The position numbers and the translations under genes were made by a program. Of a stretch of 24,063 bases of DNA, positions 8,777 to 15,913 are shown piece by piece; position 1 is the stretch's first letter, and the number at the start of each line of letters is the position of its first letter. Below the pieces are notes generated by a model. That model was not told the origin of the DNA and did not search any database. It was given only the letters and a program-made list of their open reading frames with translations. This DNA is from Acidobacteriota bacterium (GTDB lineage: Bacteria > Acidobacteriota > Terriglobia > Terriglobales > Acidobacteriaceae), in contig JAJYSL010000047.1 in the NCBI GenBank assembly GCA_021793595.1, positions 1 through 24,063 on the forward strand, in the 5' to 3' direction.

Positions 8777-8786
8777 CGCGGGAGAG

Positions 8787-8814
8787 GGTCGTGTCGGTTT
8801 GCTCTGGCACGACC
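8787..8814. other. Inverted repeat in the leader of the hydroxyacid dehydrogenase
   Basis: ggtcgtg / cacgacc forms a 7-bp stem, extended by T-G and C-G pairs, around a 10-base loop. It lies between the upstream stop (8776) and the preferred ATG (8835) and would cover the alternative TTG start at 8799. There is no T tract, so a simple terminator is unlikely. Confidence 0.35.
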
Positions 8815-8834
8815 GCGCTGATTATCATCAGGCC

Positions 8835-9818
8835 ATGTTGAAAATAGGGTTGCCCGCGAATATCTCTGAGGAGTTCCTGCTCGATTTCCCGAAAGAAAAC
8901 ATTGAACTGGTTCGGTTGCCGGACACGCTGGACCATCCGGTAGAGGTGGAATTCTGGATTCCGCCGATGTTTGGATGGCTGGCCACGCCGATGTTTCCGT
9001 ATCTGCGCGGAGTGAAAGTGATCCAGTGTTTGCTGGCGGGGGTGGACTGGATTTTACCGTGGCTGCCGAAGGGAATCCTGCTGTGCGACGGCCAGGGGCT
9101 GCACAATATTCCGGTGGCGGAATACATTGTGGGGGTCATTTTAGCGAGCCTGTGGCGCTTCCCGCACTACCGCGATCGCCAGCACGAGCAGTACTGGGAT
9201 GGTCAGGTATTGCTGAAGGGCGCAGGTGGGGCGCAGGCAGCTCCGCTGGACTCGAAGGCGGGCGTGCATTCGTATCGCATCCTGGCGGATGAACTGCACG
9301 GCAAGAAGGTGCTGATTGTTGGCTATGGTGGGATTGGCGCGGAACTGGAGCGCTTGTTGCGGGTGTTCGATGTCGAAGTGATTCGCGTAGCGCGGACGGC
9401 GAGGCCGGGGGTTTCGGCCTTTGGCGATCTGGCTAGTTTAGTGCCTGAAGCCGATGTGGTGGTGCTGCTGGTACCGCTGACGGATGCCACTCGCGGCATG
9501 ATGAATGCCAACATGCTGGCGCAGATGAAATCGGGCGCGTTGCTGGTGAACGCGGCGCGAGGGCCGGTCGTCGATACAGAGGCGTTGTTGCAGCAGCTGC
9601 AAGCCAAGCGTATTCACGCGGTGCTGGATGTGATGGATCCGGAGCCACTGCCAAAGGGGCATGCTCTTTGGAGCGCGCCGAATTGTTTCATCACGCCGCA
9701 CATTGCAGGATCAGTGGCGGGATTTTCGATCCGCGGATACAAGTTCGCAGGCGAACAGGTTCGGCGCTACATGGCAGGAGAGCCGATGCTGAATCAGGTG
9801 AATGACGCGGGCTATTAG
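8835..9818 (+). CDS. D-isomer-specific 2-hydroxyacid dehydrogenase
   Basis: This 327-residue enzyme reversibly reduces a 2-keto acid to a D-2-hydroxyacid with NAD(P)H, in the family of SerA, glyoxylate/hydroxypyruvate reductase and formate dehydrogenase. The nucleotide-binding motif is GYGGIG at 163-168. Catalytic residues are Arg242 (NAARGP), Glu270 (DPEPLP) and His289 (PHIAG). After the second Rossmann strand (VEVIRVARTAR) there is Arg instead of the usual Asp, which points to NADPH use (inference). The ATG at 8835 gives a normal family N-terminus. A TTG at 8799 after GAGAGG would add 12 residues and is possible. There is no ACT domain, so it is not a regulated classical SerA. Its stop overlaps by 4 bp the stop of the convergent FAD/Fe-S D-hydroxyacid oxidoreductase. 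Confidence 0.9.
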   Translation: MLKIGLPANISEEFLLDFPKENIELVRLPDTLDHPVEVEFWIPPMFGWLATPMFPYLRGVKVIQCLLAGVDWILPWLPKGILLCDGQGLHNIPVAEYIVGVILASLWRFPHYRDRQHEQYWDGQVLLKGAGGAQAAPLDSKAGVHSYRILADELHGKKVLIVGYGGIGAELERLLRVFDVEVIRVARTARPGVSAFGDLASLVPEADVVVLLVPLTDATRGMMNANMLAQMKSGALLVNAARGPVVDTEALLQQLQAKRIHAVLDVMDPEPLPKGHALWSAPNCFITPHIAGSVAGFSIRGYKFAGEQVRRYMAGEPMLNQVNDAGY

Positions 9819-12751
9819 TCGTTACGTACGAGAACCTGGGAAAGATGTACGGCACGGCGATCGGAGAGTTGCGCGATCTGTTCGCGGCAACTGAAGCCAT
9901 TTGTAATAATGACTGTTTCCTTTTCTGCCGCTTCGACAGCGGGTATCAAAACGCGATTGGCGAGCTTGGTGGAGATGGTGTATTTCTCCTTCTCAAAACC
10001 GAACGGACCGGCCATGCCGCAGCAGCCGGAGTCGAGCAGCTCGACCTGAGCTCCGGAGGCTCGAAGTAATTCGATCTCCTCCGTCATCTTTGGTTTCTGG
10101 TGGCAGTGGCCATGCAGCAAAATGTGCTGATCGTGGCGAGCAGGCGGCGTGTAGTGGTCTGCCTTGTGCACCAGAAATTCGCTGAGCAAATAGGTTTGAG
10201 CGGCGAGCTTCCTGGCAGGCTCGGCGTAGCGAGGATCGTTAGCGAGCAGGCTGAGAGATTCCTCGCGAAAAACACTGGCGCAGCTAGGCTCGAGAACCAC
10301 AACGGGCGTGTTCGACTGCAACTGCGGGGCAAGCGCATCGAGCACGCGCAACAGATATTGTTTCGCGCGGTCCAGCATGCCGAAGTCATAGAGCGGGCGG
10401 CCGCAGCAGAGATGGCCGCGCGGAACCTGCACGGCAAATCCTGCATCACCCAAGACCTGGGCAGCGGCTTGGGCGGCTTGCGGATAGAAATAGTTGTTCC
10501 ACGTATCCGGCCAGAGCAGGACGGATGGGCGATTGTCTGTTTGAGCCGGGGCGTGGGAATGGAAACTGCTCTGAAATGTTCGCCGAGCAAAGGCTGGGAT
10601 GGTGCGCTGCGGCGCCATGCCGATGGCGGCCTTCACGAGTTCTCGCACGCCGGGGAGTTGACCGGGCAGATTGGCGAGGCGAGGCATGGCGGAAGCCAGG
10701 CGGGCCCATTGATCCATCATGCCGAAGGCGTACGCATGGATGGGGCGACGATGATGTTCGTAATAATGCGATAAAAATTCCGCTTTGTAAGTGGCCACGT
10801 CGACATTGACCGGACACTCATGCTTGCAGGCCTTGCAGGAGAGACACAGCTCCAGCGCATCTTTCACAGGTTCGCTCTGCCAGCCCTGGGGACGCAATTC
10901 ACCCTGCAACATTTCCCATAGCAGATGCGCGCGACCGCGGGTGGAATGCTGCTCCTCCCGCGTGGCCATGTAGCTGGGGCACATGGTGCCGGTCGTCTCT
11001 TTGCGGCAGGCTCCGACGCCGACGCAACGCAGGGTGGCGTTGGAAAAAGAGCCACCGTCGTCGGGAAACTGAAAATGCGTTTTTACCGATTGAACTTCAT
11101 ATCCGGCCCCGAGACGGAGATTTTCCTGCGGCCCATACACAGCGATGGGATCGGCGAGCTTGCCGGGATTCATCTTGTTCGTAGGATCCCAGATGGCCTT
11201 GAATTCGCGGAAGGCCTGTACCAGCTCCGGCCCAAACATTTTGTGCAACAGCGCGGCGCGGGCCTGGCCGTCTCCGTGTTCGCCGGAGAGCGAACCGCCG
11301 TGAGCGATAACGATGTCTGCCGCTTCATTGATGAACTCAAGATATTTGGCAATGCCGGCTGCACTTTCCAGATCGAAATTGAAGCGCATATGAACGCAGC
11401 CCTGGCCAAAGTGACCATAGATCGGCGAGCGATAACCGTAGCGCTTGGCTATGGCGAATAATTCGCGCAGGTAGCTGCCCATTTTTTCCGGAGGAACGGC
11501 GGAATCTTCCCAGCCTTCCCAGCCATGCGGTTCACCGGGAACAAAGACGGTAGCGCCCAGGCCCGATTCACGCACCTTCCAGACGCGCGCGGCTTCCGAT
11601 TGGGAATATTGGCGGACATGCGGCGCGGGAGAGATTTTCTTTGTGGCCTCAATCATGGCCGTGGCTTGCGCTTGAGCATCGTCAAGCGTGTCTCCGCCAA
11701 ACTCGACCAGCAAGTGTCCGTTGCCAAAGGGCAGGAGTTGCAGATCGTTTTCGACGAGATGCTTGCGCCGCATAAATTCGACGAGCAGGCCGTCGAATCC
11801 TTCGAGACCGATGGGCTTGTGCTGCAGCACGAAGGGCACATAATCCGCGGCAATGTAGGCATCGGGAAAGCCGAGACCTACAAGAATGCGACAGGGCGGG
11901 CTTGGCATGAGACGCAGGGTTGCATCGAGCACGGTGACGCAGGTGCCTTCGCTACCAACCAGGGCGCGGGCGACGTGGAAACCGTTTTCCGGAAGCAGAT
12001 CGTCGAGGTTGTAGCCGGAGACACGGCGAGGAATTTTGGGATAGCGCTCGCGAATCAGGTTGGCGTATCGATCGCGGAGATTTCGCAGGGCAGTGTAGAT
12101 TTCTGCGCGACGACCACCGGCGGCGAGGATGGATTCGAACTCCACGTCGGAGGTGGCGCCGACTTCAAGAATGGTGCCGTCGTAGAGCAGGACGCGCATG
12201 GAATCAATGTTGTCGACCGTTTTGCCGCCCATCAGCGCATGCACGCCGCAGGAGTTGTTGCCGATCATGCCGCCGAGCGTGCACCGGCTGTGAGTGGCGG
12301 GATCGGGGGCAAAAGTCAGGTGATGTCGCTCAGCAGCCTCACGCACACGATCGAGAACGATGCCGGGTTCCACCCGCGACTGGCAACGCTCCACATCAAG
12401 TTTCAGAATGCGATCGACATACTTGGAAAAATCGAGCACGACGGCCACATTGCAGCATTGGCCGGCGAGACTGGTCCCGGCGCCGCGAGAAAGAATGGGC
12501 GCGTTGAATTTTCGGCAGGCGGCCACGGCGGCTTCAACATCCGCGGTATCGACCGGCAGTACCAGCCCGATGGGAAGCTGGCGATAGTTCGAAGCGTCCG
12601 TCGCGTAGAGAGCACGGCTGCCAGAGTCGAAGCGTACCTCGCCGCGCACCGACTGGCGAAGGGCTGCTTCCAACTCGCGATGGCCGGAGAAATGCTCGTG
12701 CGGATGGAGCTGTTGTTGTTCTACCAGAATGGGAAATTGCGGCTCGGACAT
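9815..12751 (-). CDS. FAD-linked oxidase / Fe-S fusion protein (D-2-hydroxyacid dehydrogenase, YdiJ-like)
   Basis: This 978-residue fusion has an N-terminal PCMH-type FAD-binding domain (about 55-285, with LSRGAGTSLAGQ at 88-98 and GGMIGNNSCG near 160-169). The FAD-oxidase C-terminal domain follows to about 560 (GEHGDGQ motif). Next comes an iron-sulfur part with Cys576 and Cys582 and a full CxxCxxCxxxCP cluster (Cys636, 639, 642, 646). Two CCG-type domains come last (LCCGRP near 780-790, HGHCHQK, SGCCGM near 905-910). Related fused proteins (YdiJ, Dld/GlcDEF-like) oxidise D-2-hydroxyglutarate, D-lactate or glycolate and pass electrons to the respiratory chain. The exact substrate is open. 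The ATG has GAGG about 8 bases upstream. It is the last gene of a minus-strand operon with the lipoprotein (57-bp gap) and enoyl-CoA hydratase genes. Confidence 0.92.
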   Translation of the reverse strand: MSEPQFPILVEQQQLHPHEHFSGHRELEAALRQSVRGEVRFDSGSRALYATDASNYRQLPIGLVLPVDTADVEAAVAACRKFNAPILSRGAGTSLAGQCCNVAVVLDFSKYVDRILKLDVERCQSRVEPGIVLDRVREAAERHHLTFAPDPATHSRCTLGGMIGNNSCGVHALMGGKTVDNIDSMRVLLYDGTILEVGATSDVEFESILAAGGRRAEIYTALRNLRDRYANLIRERYPKIPRRVSGYNLDDLLPENGFHVARALVGSEGTCVTVLDATLRLMPSPPCRILVGLGFPDAYIAADYVPFVLQHKPIGLEGFDGLLVEFMRRKHLVENDLQLLPFGNGHLLVEFGGDTLDDAQAQATAMIEATKKISPAPHVRQYSQSEAARVWKVRESGLGATVFVPGEPHGWEGWEDSAVPPEKMGSYLRELFAIAKRYGYRSPIYGHFGQGCVHMRFNFDLESAAGIAKYLEFINEAADIVIAHGGSLSGEHGDGQARAALLHKMFGPELVQAFREFKAIWDPTNKMNPGKLADPIAVYGPQENLRLGAGYEVQSVKTHFQFPDDGGSFSNATLRCVGVGACRKETTGTMCPSYMATREEQHSTRGRAHLLWEMLQGELRPQGWQSEPVKDALELCLSCKACKHECPVNVDVATYKAEFLSHYYEHHRRPIHAYAFGMMDQWARLASAMPRLANLPGQLPGVRELVKAAIGMAPQRTIPAFARRTFQSSFHSHAPAQTDNRPSVLLWPDTWNNYFYPQAAQAAAQVLGDAGFAVQVPRGHLCCGRPLYDFGMLDRAKQYLLRVLDALAPQLQSNTPVVVLEPSCASVFREESLSLLANDPRYAEPARKLAAQTYLLSEFLVHKADHYTPPARHDQHILLHGHCHQKPKMTEEIELLRASGAQVELLDSGCCGMAGPFGFEKEKYTISTKLANRVLIPAVEAAEKETVIITNGFSCREQIAQLSDRRAVHLSQVLVRND

Positions 12752-12808
12752 TTCATTTCCTCTGTCTGTTGGACGTCGACGCAGAGTGACAGACGCCAGC
12801 GGCTCGAG

Positions 12809-13372
12809 CTAGGGAAGTGCGGCGGGATGATTCCAGTCGTCCACGACGACGCCCATATCCTGCAGCGCACGAACGGTGATGTCGAGATGATTGGGAAACC
12901 AGGCGCGATTTTGGGGCGTGTCTTTTTCTCTACCGATGGCGACCACACGGCCGTAGGGCCATGCACCGGCGGGGAGCGAGGACAGAGCGCGGGGCAGTTC
13001 CGCCAGGCGAACATTGACCACCTGCTTGCGCGCGGAACTCAGGCGGGTGAGTCCGCCGCGATCGATGGCGCTGGCGTTTTCATCCGGCAGATAGATGCGC
13101 AACTGAATCATGTTCTGCTCCACGCTGAGAAAGGGATTCTGCCACTGCGCTTCCTGATCGATGTTGAGGTAGACGCTTTTCAATGGCGGCGGAATCTGGG
13201 TGAGTTCCTGACGGGCGGAGGTTTTGTCGGCTTCCCATTTTGCAACGTGGTGGGACATATCAAAGGTGTTGCCGGAATTTCGGCATCCGCTGACGGCGAG
13301 GGACGCAGAGATCGCGGCCGCAAGCAGCATAGCGCATCGAAGACCGGAGAAGCGAAGATGAACACGAAGCAT
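12809..13372 (-). CDS. Small predicted lipoprotein of unknown function
   Basis: This 187-residue protein has a signal peptide and a lipobox (AVSGC, Cys30), so the mature protein should be lipid-anchored in the envelope. The start at 13372 follows GGAGG very closely. A later in-frame ATG (residue 15) would still leave a complete short signal peptide. The mature domain is mixed alpha/beta with no motif I recognise. It includes a stretch of hydrophobic strands (VYLNIDQEAQWQNPFLSVEQ, MIQLRIYLPDE). It lies 39 bp after the enoyl-CoA hydratase stop and 57 bp before the FAD/Fe-S oxidase start, all in one direction, so it is probably co-transcribed with both. Its role there is unknown. Confidence 0.8.
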   Translation of the reverse strand: MLRVHLRFSGLRCAMLLAAAISASLAVSGCRNSGNTFDMSHHVAKWEADKTSARQELTQIPPPLKSVYLNIDQEAQWQNPFLSVEQNMIQLRIYLPDENASAIDRGGLTRLSSARKQVVNVRLAELPRALSSLPAGAWPYGRVVAIGREKDTPQNRAWFPNHLDITVRALQDMGVVVDDWNHPAALP

Positions 13373-13411
13373 TGCCTCCAGAATATCAGCGGGGCATCGA
13401 TGATGATGGCA

Positions 13412-14206
13412 CTAGCGGCCCTGCCAGATGGGGGCACGCTTGGCGAGAAAGGCCGCAGTACCTTCACCCTTGTCAGCGGTACCGCAACTGAGGCCAAAGA
13501 GAGAGGCTTCCAGGAAGAGCGCCTCCTGCAGCGGCAGATCGTAGCCGCGATCGACGGCCTCCAGCGAGTAGCGGATGGCGAGCGGCGCCATACCGGCGAT
13601 AACGCGAGCAATGGCCTCTGCGCGCGGGAGCAATTGATCGGGGGCAACAACTTCATTGACGAGACCGACCCGCAGACAGTCGGCGGCGGAAAGAATTTCT
13701 CCGGTAAGAATCATCTGCAGGGCGACTCCTTTGCCGACGAGGCGAGCGAGGCGCTGCGTTCCACCATAGCCGGGGATCAGCCCCAGCTTCACTTCCGGCT
13801 GACCCATTTTGGCGTGCTCGCTGGCAATTCGAAGAGTGCACGCGAGGGCGAGTTCGCAGCCGCCGCCCAGAGCAAATCCATTGACGCAGGCGATGACCGG
13901 TTTCCCGCAGCTTTCAATGGCGCGTAAGACAGCCTGGCCGCGCAAGGCAAAATCGCGGCCTTCGACGAGATCTACCTTGGCGAGTTCCTGAATGTCAGCG
14001 CCGGCGGCAAAGGCTTTTTCGCCAGAACCAGTGAGGATGGCAACACGAATGGAATCGTCGGCCTGGATGGTGTCGATGACGGATTGCAGTTCGCGCAGGG
14101 TGGCGGCGTTGAGAGCGTTCAAGACCTTGGGTCGGTTGAGGGTGAGGAAGGCGATGCCGTCGCGGATTTCGAACTGAATATTTTCTAATGTTTGTTCTGG
14201 CGTCAT
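13412..14206 (-). CDS. Enoyl-CoA hydratase/isomerase family protein
   Basis: This 264-residue crotonase-fold enzyme probably hydrates 2-enoyl-CoA esters. The oxyanion-hole segments are visible (AFAAGADIQEL near 65-75, and GFALGGGCELA at 110-120). Both hydratase glutamates are present: Glu118 in GCELA and Glu138 in QPEVKLGLIPG. This favours a true hydratase over an isomerase or decarboxylase. Length is typical and no targeting signal is present, so it is cytoplasmic. It is the first gene of the minus-strand operon with the lipoprotein and the FAD/Fe-S oxidase, and is divergent from the ribH fusion gene across a 142-bp promoter region. The acyl-CoA substrate cannot be inferred. Confidence 0.93.
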   Translation of the reverse strand: MTPEQTLENIQFEIRDGIAFLTLNRPKVLNALNAATLRELQSVIDTIQADDSIRVAILTGSGEKAFAAGADIQELAKVDLVEGRDFALRGQAVLRAIESCGKPVIACVNGFALGGGCELALACTLRIASEHAKMGQPEVKLGLIPGYGGTQRLARLVGKGVALQMILTGEILSAADCLRVGLVNEVVAPDQLLPRAEAIARVIAGMAPLAIRYSLEAVDRGYDLPLQEALFLEASLFGLSCGTADKGEGTAAFLAKRAPIWQGR

Positions 14207-14348
14207 GTTGTCGCGGACCTTTCGATCAAGCCTTCACAATGCAATTGTTGGAAGACTGGTGAGTCTATCAACTTCTGAACCGAATATGCAAAACCCGAGA
14301 GTTGAACCCGCTAGGGTGCTGGGGGCTGCGACGTTGTACCATCGAGAC
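14207..14348. promoter_or_regulatory. Divergent promoter region with 13-bp palindrome
   Basis: This 142-bp spacer separates the enoyl-CoA hydratase (-) and VOC-RibH (+) genes and should hold both promoters. acaat-gca-attgt at 14236-14248 is a perfect interrupted palindrome located 30 bases upstream of the minus-strand start, a candidate operator. I looked for an FMN riboswitch and saw none. Confidence 0.4.
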
Positions 14349-15239
14349 ATGATCAAAGGAATCACATGGGTGCGCGCGGCGCGCACGGCAGAAGAACTGG
14401 AGACGCTGGAAAGCTTTTTTTCAGCGCTTGGGTTCGAACCCGGCAAGGGCTCGGCAGGCGAACAATTTCGTACCGCACCTTTTCTTGCGCCGCTGGGCAA
14501 CCTGGAATTTGTGACTGGAAAAATGTCGGCCACGCCGGAAATTCTGATTGAAGCAACGGGTTTGGAGGCGGTGCATGCAGTCGCGGAGAATTGGGTCAAG
14601 AAGAACTCCTCGGGGCCGGAGAGCGCACAAATGATTTCGCCGATCATGCGCACCCATTGGAACTCTCGCCTGTTTACCGCGGAGCCGGTGCCGGGAATGG
14701 TGTTCGGATTCTGGGAGTCGGAGAATGTGCATCACGGCAAGCCAGTGGCGCTGGAAGGCGACCTGAACGCCGCGGGGATGCGTTTCGGAATCGTGGTGTC
14801 GCGCTGGAATGCGGTGATTACCGACCGGCTGCTGCAAGGATCGCTGGATGCGTTGCTGCGCAGCGGAGCGAAGAAAGATGCGATTACGATAGTGCGCGTT
14901 CCAGGATCGTGGGAGATTCCTGCGGCGGCGCGGTTGCTGGCAGAGAGCAAGAATGTGGATGCCATTGTGACGCTGGGAGTGTTGCTGCGCGGTGAGACGG
15001 CACACTATGAAGCCATCTACACAGAAGTGTCGCGCGGTATTGGGCAGTCGCAGCAGGACACGGGTGTGCCGCATGCGTTTGGAGTGCTGACCTGCGAGAC
15101 GCTGGAACAGGCGCTGGACCGCGCCGGGCTGAAGATGGGGAACAAGGGATTTGAAGCCGCGCTGGCGGCGATTGAGATGGCGGCGGTGAAGAAGAAAATT
15201 GTAACTCCCACAGTTGCAGATATGACGACGGAGCTGTAA
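14349..15239 (+). CDS. ribH: VOC-like domain fused to 6,7-dimethyl-8-ribityllumazine synthase
   Basis: This 296-residue protein has two parts. Residues about 140-290 are a complete lumazine synthase, which condenses 5-amino-6-ribitylamino-uracil with 3,4-dihydroxy-2-butanone 4-phosphate in riboflavin synthesis. Visible motifs are VSRWNAVITDRLL (150-162), VPGSWEIP (184-191), GVLLRGETAHYE with catalytic His219, and GNKGFEAA (264-271). Residues 1 to about 125 look like a VOC/glyoxalase-type fold: ESFFSALGFEPG near the N-terminus, a central strand LGNLEFVTG, and a closing strand pattern SRLFTAEPVPGMVFGFWE. The usual first metal His is absent (TWVRAA). Ordinary RibH is about 155 residues, so the extra domain is unusual. 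I chose the ATG at 14349 because upstream frame residues look non-coding. The nusB start lies 2 bases after the stop, a commonly seen ribH-nusB pairing. Confidence 0.9.
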   Translation: MIKGITWVRAARTAEELETLESFFSALGFEPGKGSAGEQFRTAPFLAPLGNLEFVTGKMSATPEILIEATGLEAVHAVAENWVKKNSSGPESAQMISPIMRTHWNSRLFTAEPVPGMVFGFWESENVHHGKPVALEGDLNAAGMRFGIVVSRWNAVITDRLLQGSLDALLRSGAKKDAITIVRVPGSWEIPAAARLLAESKNVDAIVTLGVLLRGETAHYEAIYTEVSRGIGQSQQDTGVPHAFGVLTCETLEQALDRAGLKMGNKGFEAALAAIEMAAVKKKIVTPTVADMTTEL

Positions 15240-15241
15240 AC

Positions 15242-15697
15242 ATGGGAAAACGTCGCAAATCCCGTGAAATTGCCATGCAGATGTTATTCCAGGCGGACCT
15301 CGGTCGACAGAACGCGGAGGATGTGCAGCGCACATTCTGGCAGGCGCGCGAGCAAGTCGATCCCGGCACGCAGGCCTTTGCCGAAGATATTTTCCGCGTC
15401 GCAATTGCGCGACAAGAAGAAATTGACACCTACATTGCCGCCGCCAGCCAGCATTGGCGCCTGGAGCGAATGGCGGCTGTCGATCGCAACCTGCTGCGAG
15501 CGGCGATTGCGGAGATGTTGGGTTATCCGACAACCCCGCTGCCGATCATCATCAACGAGACGCTGGAAATTGCACGGCTCTATGCTGCGCCCGAGTCAAT
15601 CCACTTCCTGAACGGAATTCTGGATGCGGTGGCGCGTGCGCTGCCACGCACCGCAAAGCAGCTCACGCCGCGTTCTGTGAAAGAACGCCAGGCGTAA
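15242..15697 (+). CDS. nusB: Transcription antitermination factor NusB
   Basis: This 151-residue protein is the all-helical RNA-binding factor that joins NusE (S10), NusA and NusG on boxA in rRNA antitermination. Family signatures include the N-terminal RRKSREIAMQMLFQADL, the central ERMAAVDRNLLRAAIAEML and the C-terminal INETLEIARLYAAPESIHFLNGILDAVAR. Length is normal for the family. The ATG follows the ribH stop by only 2 bases, so the two genes are translated from one message. Nothing truncated or odd is seen. Confidence 0.96.
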   Translation: MGKRRKSREIAMQMLFQADLGRQNAEDVQRTFWQAREQVDPGTQAFAEDIFRVAIARQEEIDTYIAAASQHWRLERMAAVDRNLLRAAIAEMLGYPTTPLPIIINETLEIARLYAAPESIHFLNGILDAVARALPRTAKQLTPRSVKERQA

Positions 15698-15699
15698 TT

Positions 15700-15795
15700 T
15701 CACCCTTTGATCCCCAGAATTTCTTTGATTGTCGAAACCGAAGATCCCGTCACGCGGGTCACCGCGACTTCGGCCGGGATCACGCATTTGTTCAA
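15700..15795 (-). CDS. Possible 31-residue ORF, HTH-like fragment
   Basis: A short minus-strand frame (TTG start at 15795, TGA at 15700-15702) encodes 31 residues. Its core VAVTRVTGSSVSTIKEILG loosely resembles the first helix-turn-helix of LacI-type regulators (VARxAGVSVSTVSRVLN). An internal GTG five codons in is an alternative start. There is no clear Shine-Dalgarno site, and an in-frame stop directly precedes it. It overlaps GC-rich inverted repeats, for example gatcccg / cgggatc and cgcgg-gtca-ccgcg, which could instead be a nusB termination structure. It could be a real small gene, a decayed gene end, or chance. Confidence 0.15.
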   Translation of the reverse strand: MNKCVIPAEVAVTRVTGSSVSTIKEILGIKG

Positions 15796-15870
15796 TTATT
15801 CAGGCAGGAAAATGGCTTGCCCCTTTGTGCCACCGCAAAGAGATAAACCAAAGATACAAGACGCAACGGA

Positions 15871-15901
15871 AGCCGGAATGACGTTGATTGCCATTCCGGC
15901 T
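15871..15901 (-). terminator. Stem-loop downstream of the large exported protein gene
   Basis: agccggaatg / cattccggct is a perfect 10-bp stem with an 11-base loop, located 12 bases after the stop of the minus-strand gene at 15914. The position fits a terminator for that gene and possibly for nusB from the other side. The T tail is poor on both strands, so it may not be a canonical intrinsic terminator. Confidence 0.5.
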
Positions 15902-15913
15902 AGAGACGCGCGG

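Noticed and set aside
11525..13927. An 800-codon open frame on the plus strand opposite the FAD/Fe-S oxidase, lipoprotein and crotonase genes
   Set aside because: It spans three well-supported minus-strand genes and their gaps and has no family signature. It is the expected antisense shadow of GC-rich coding sequence.
14207..14348. Possible FMN riboswitch upstream of the ribH gene
   Set aside because: The conserved FMN aptamer blocks (AGGG...GGGGCAGGGUG-like) are absent and the spacer is short.
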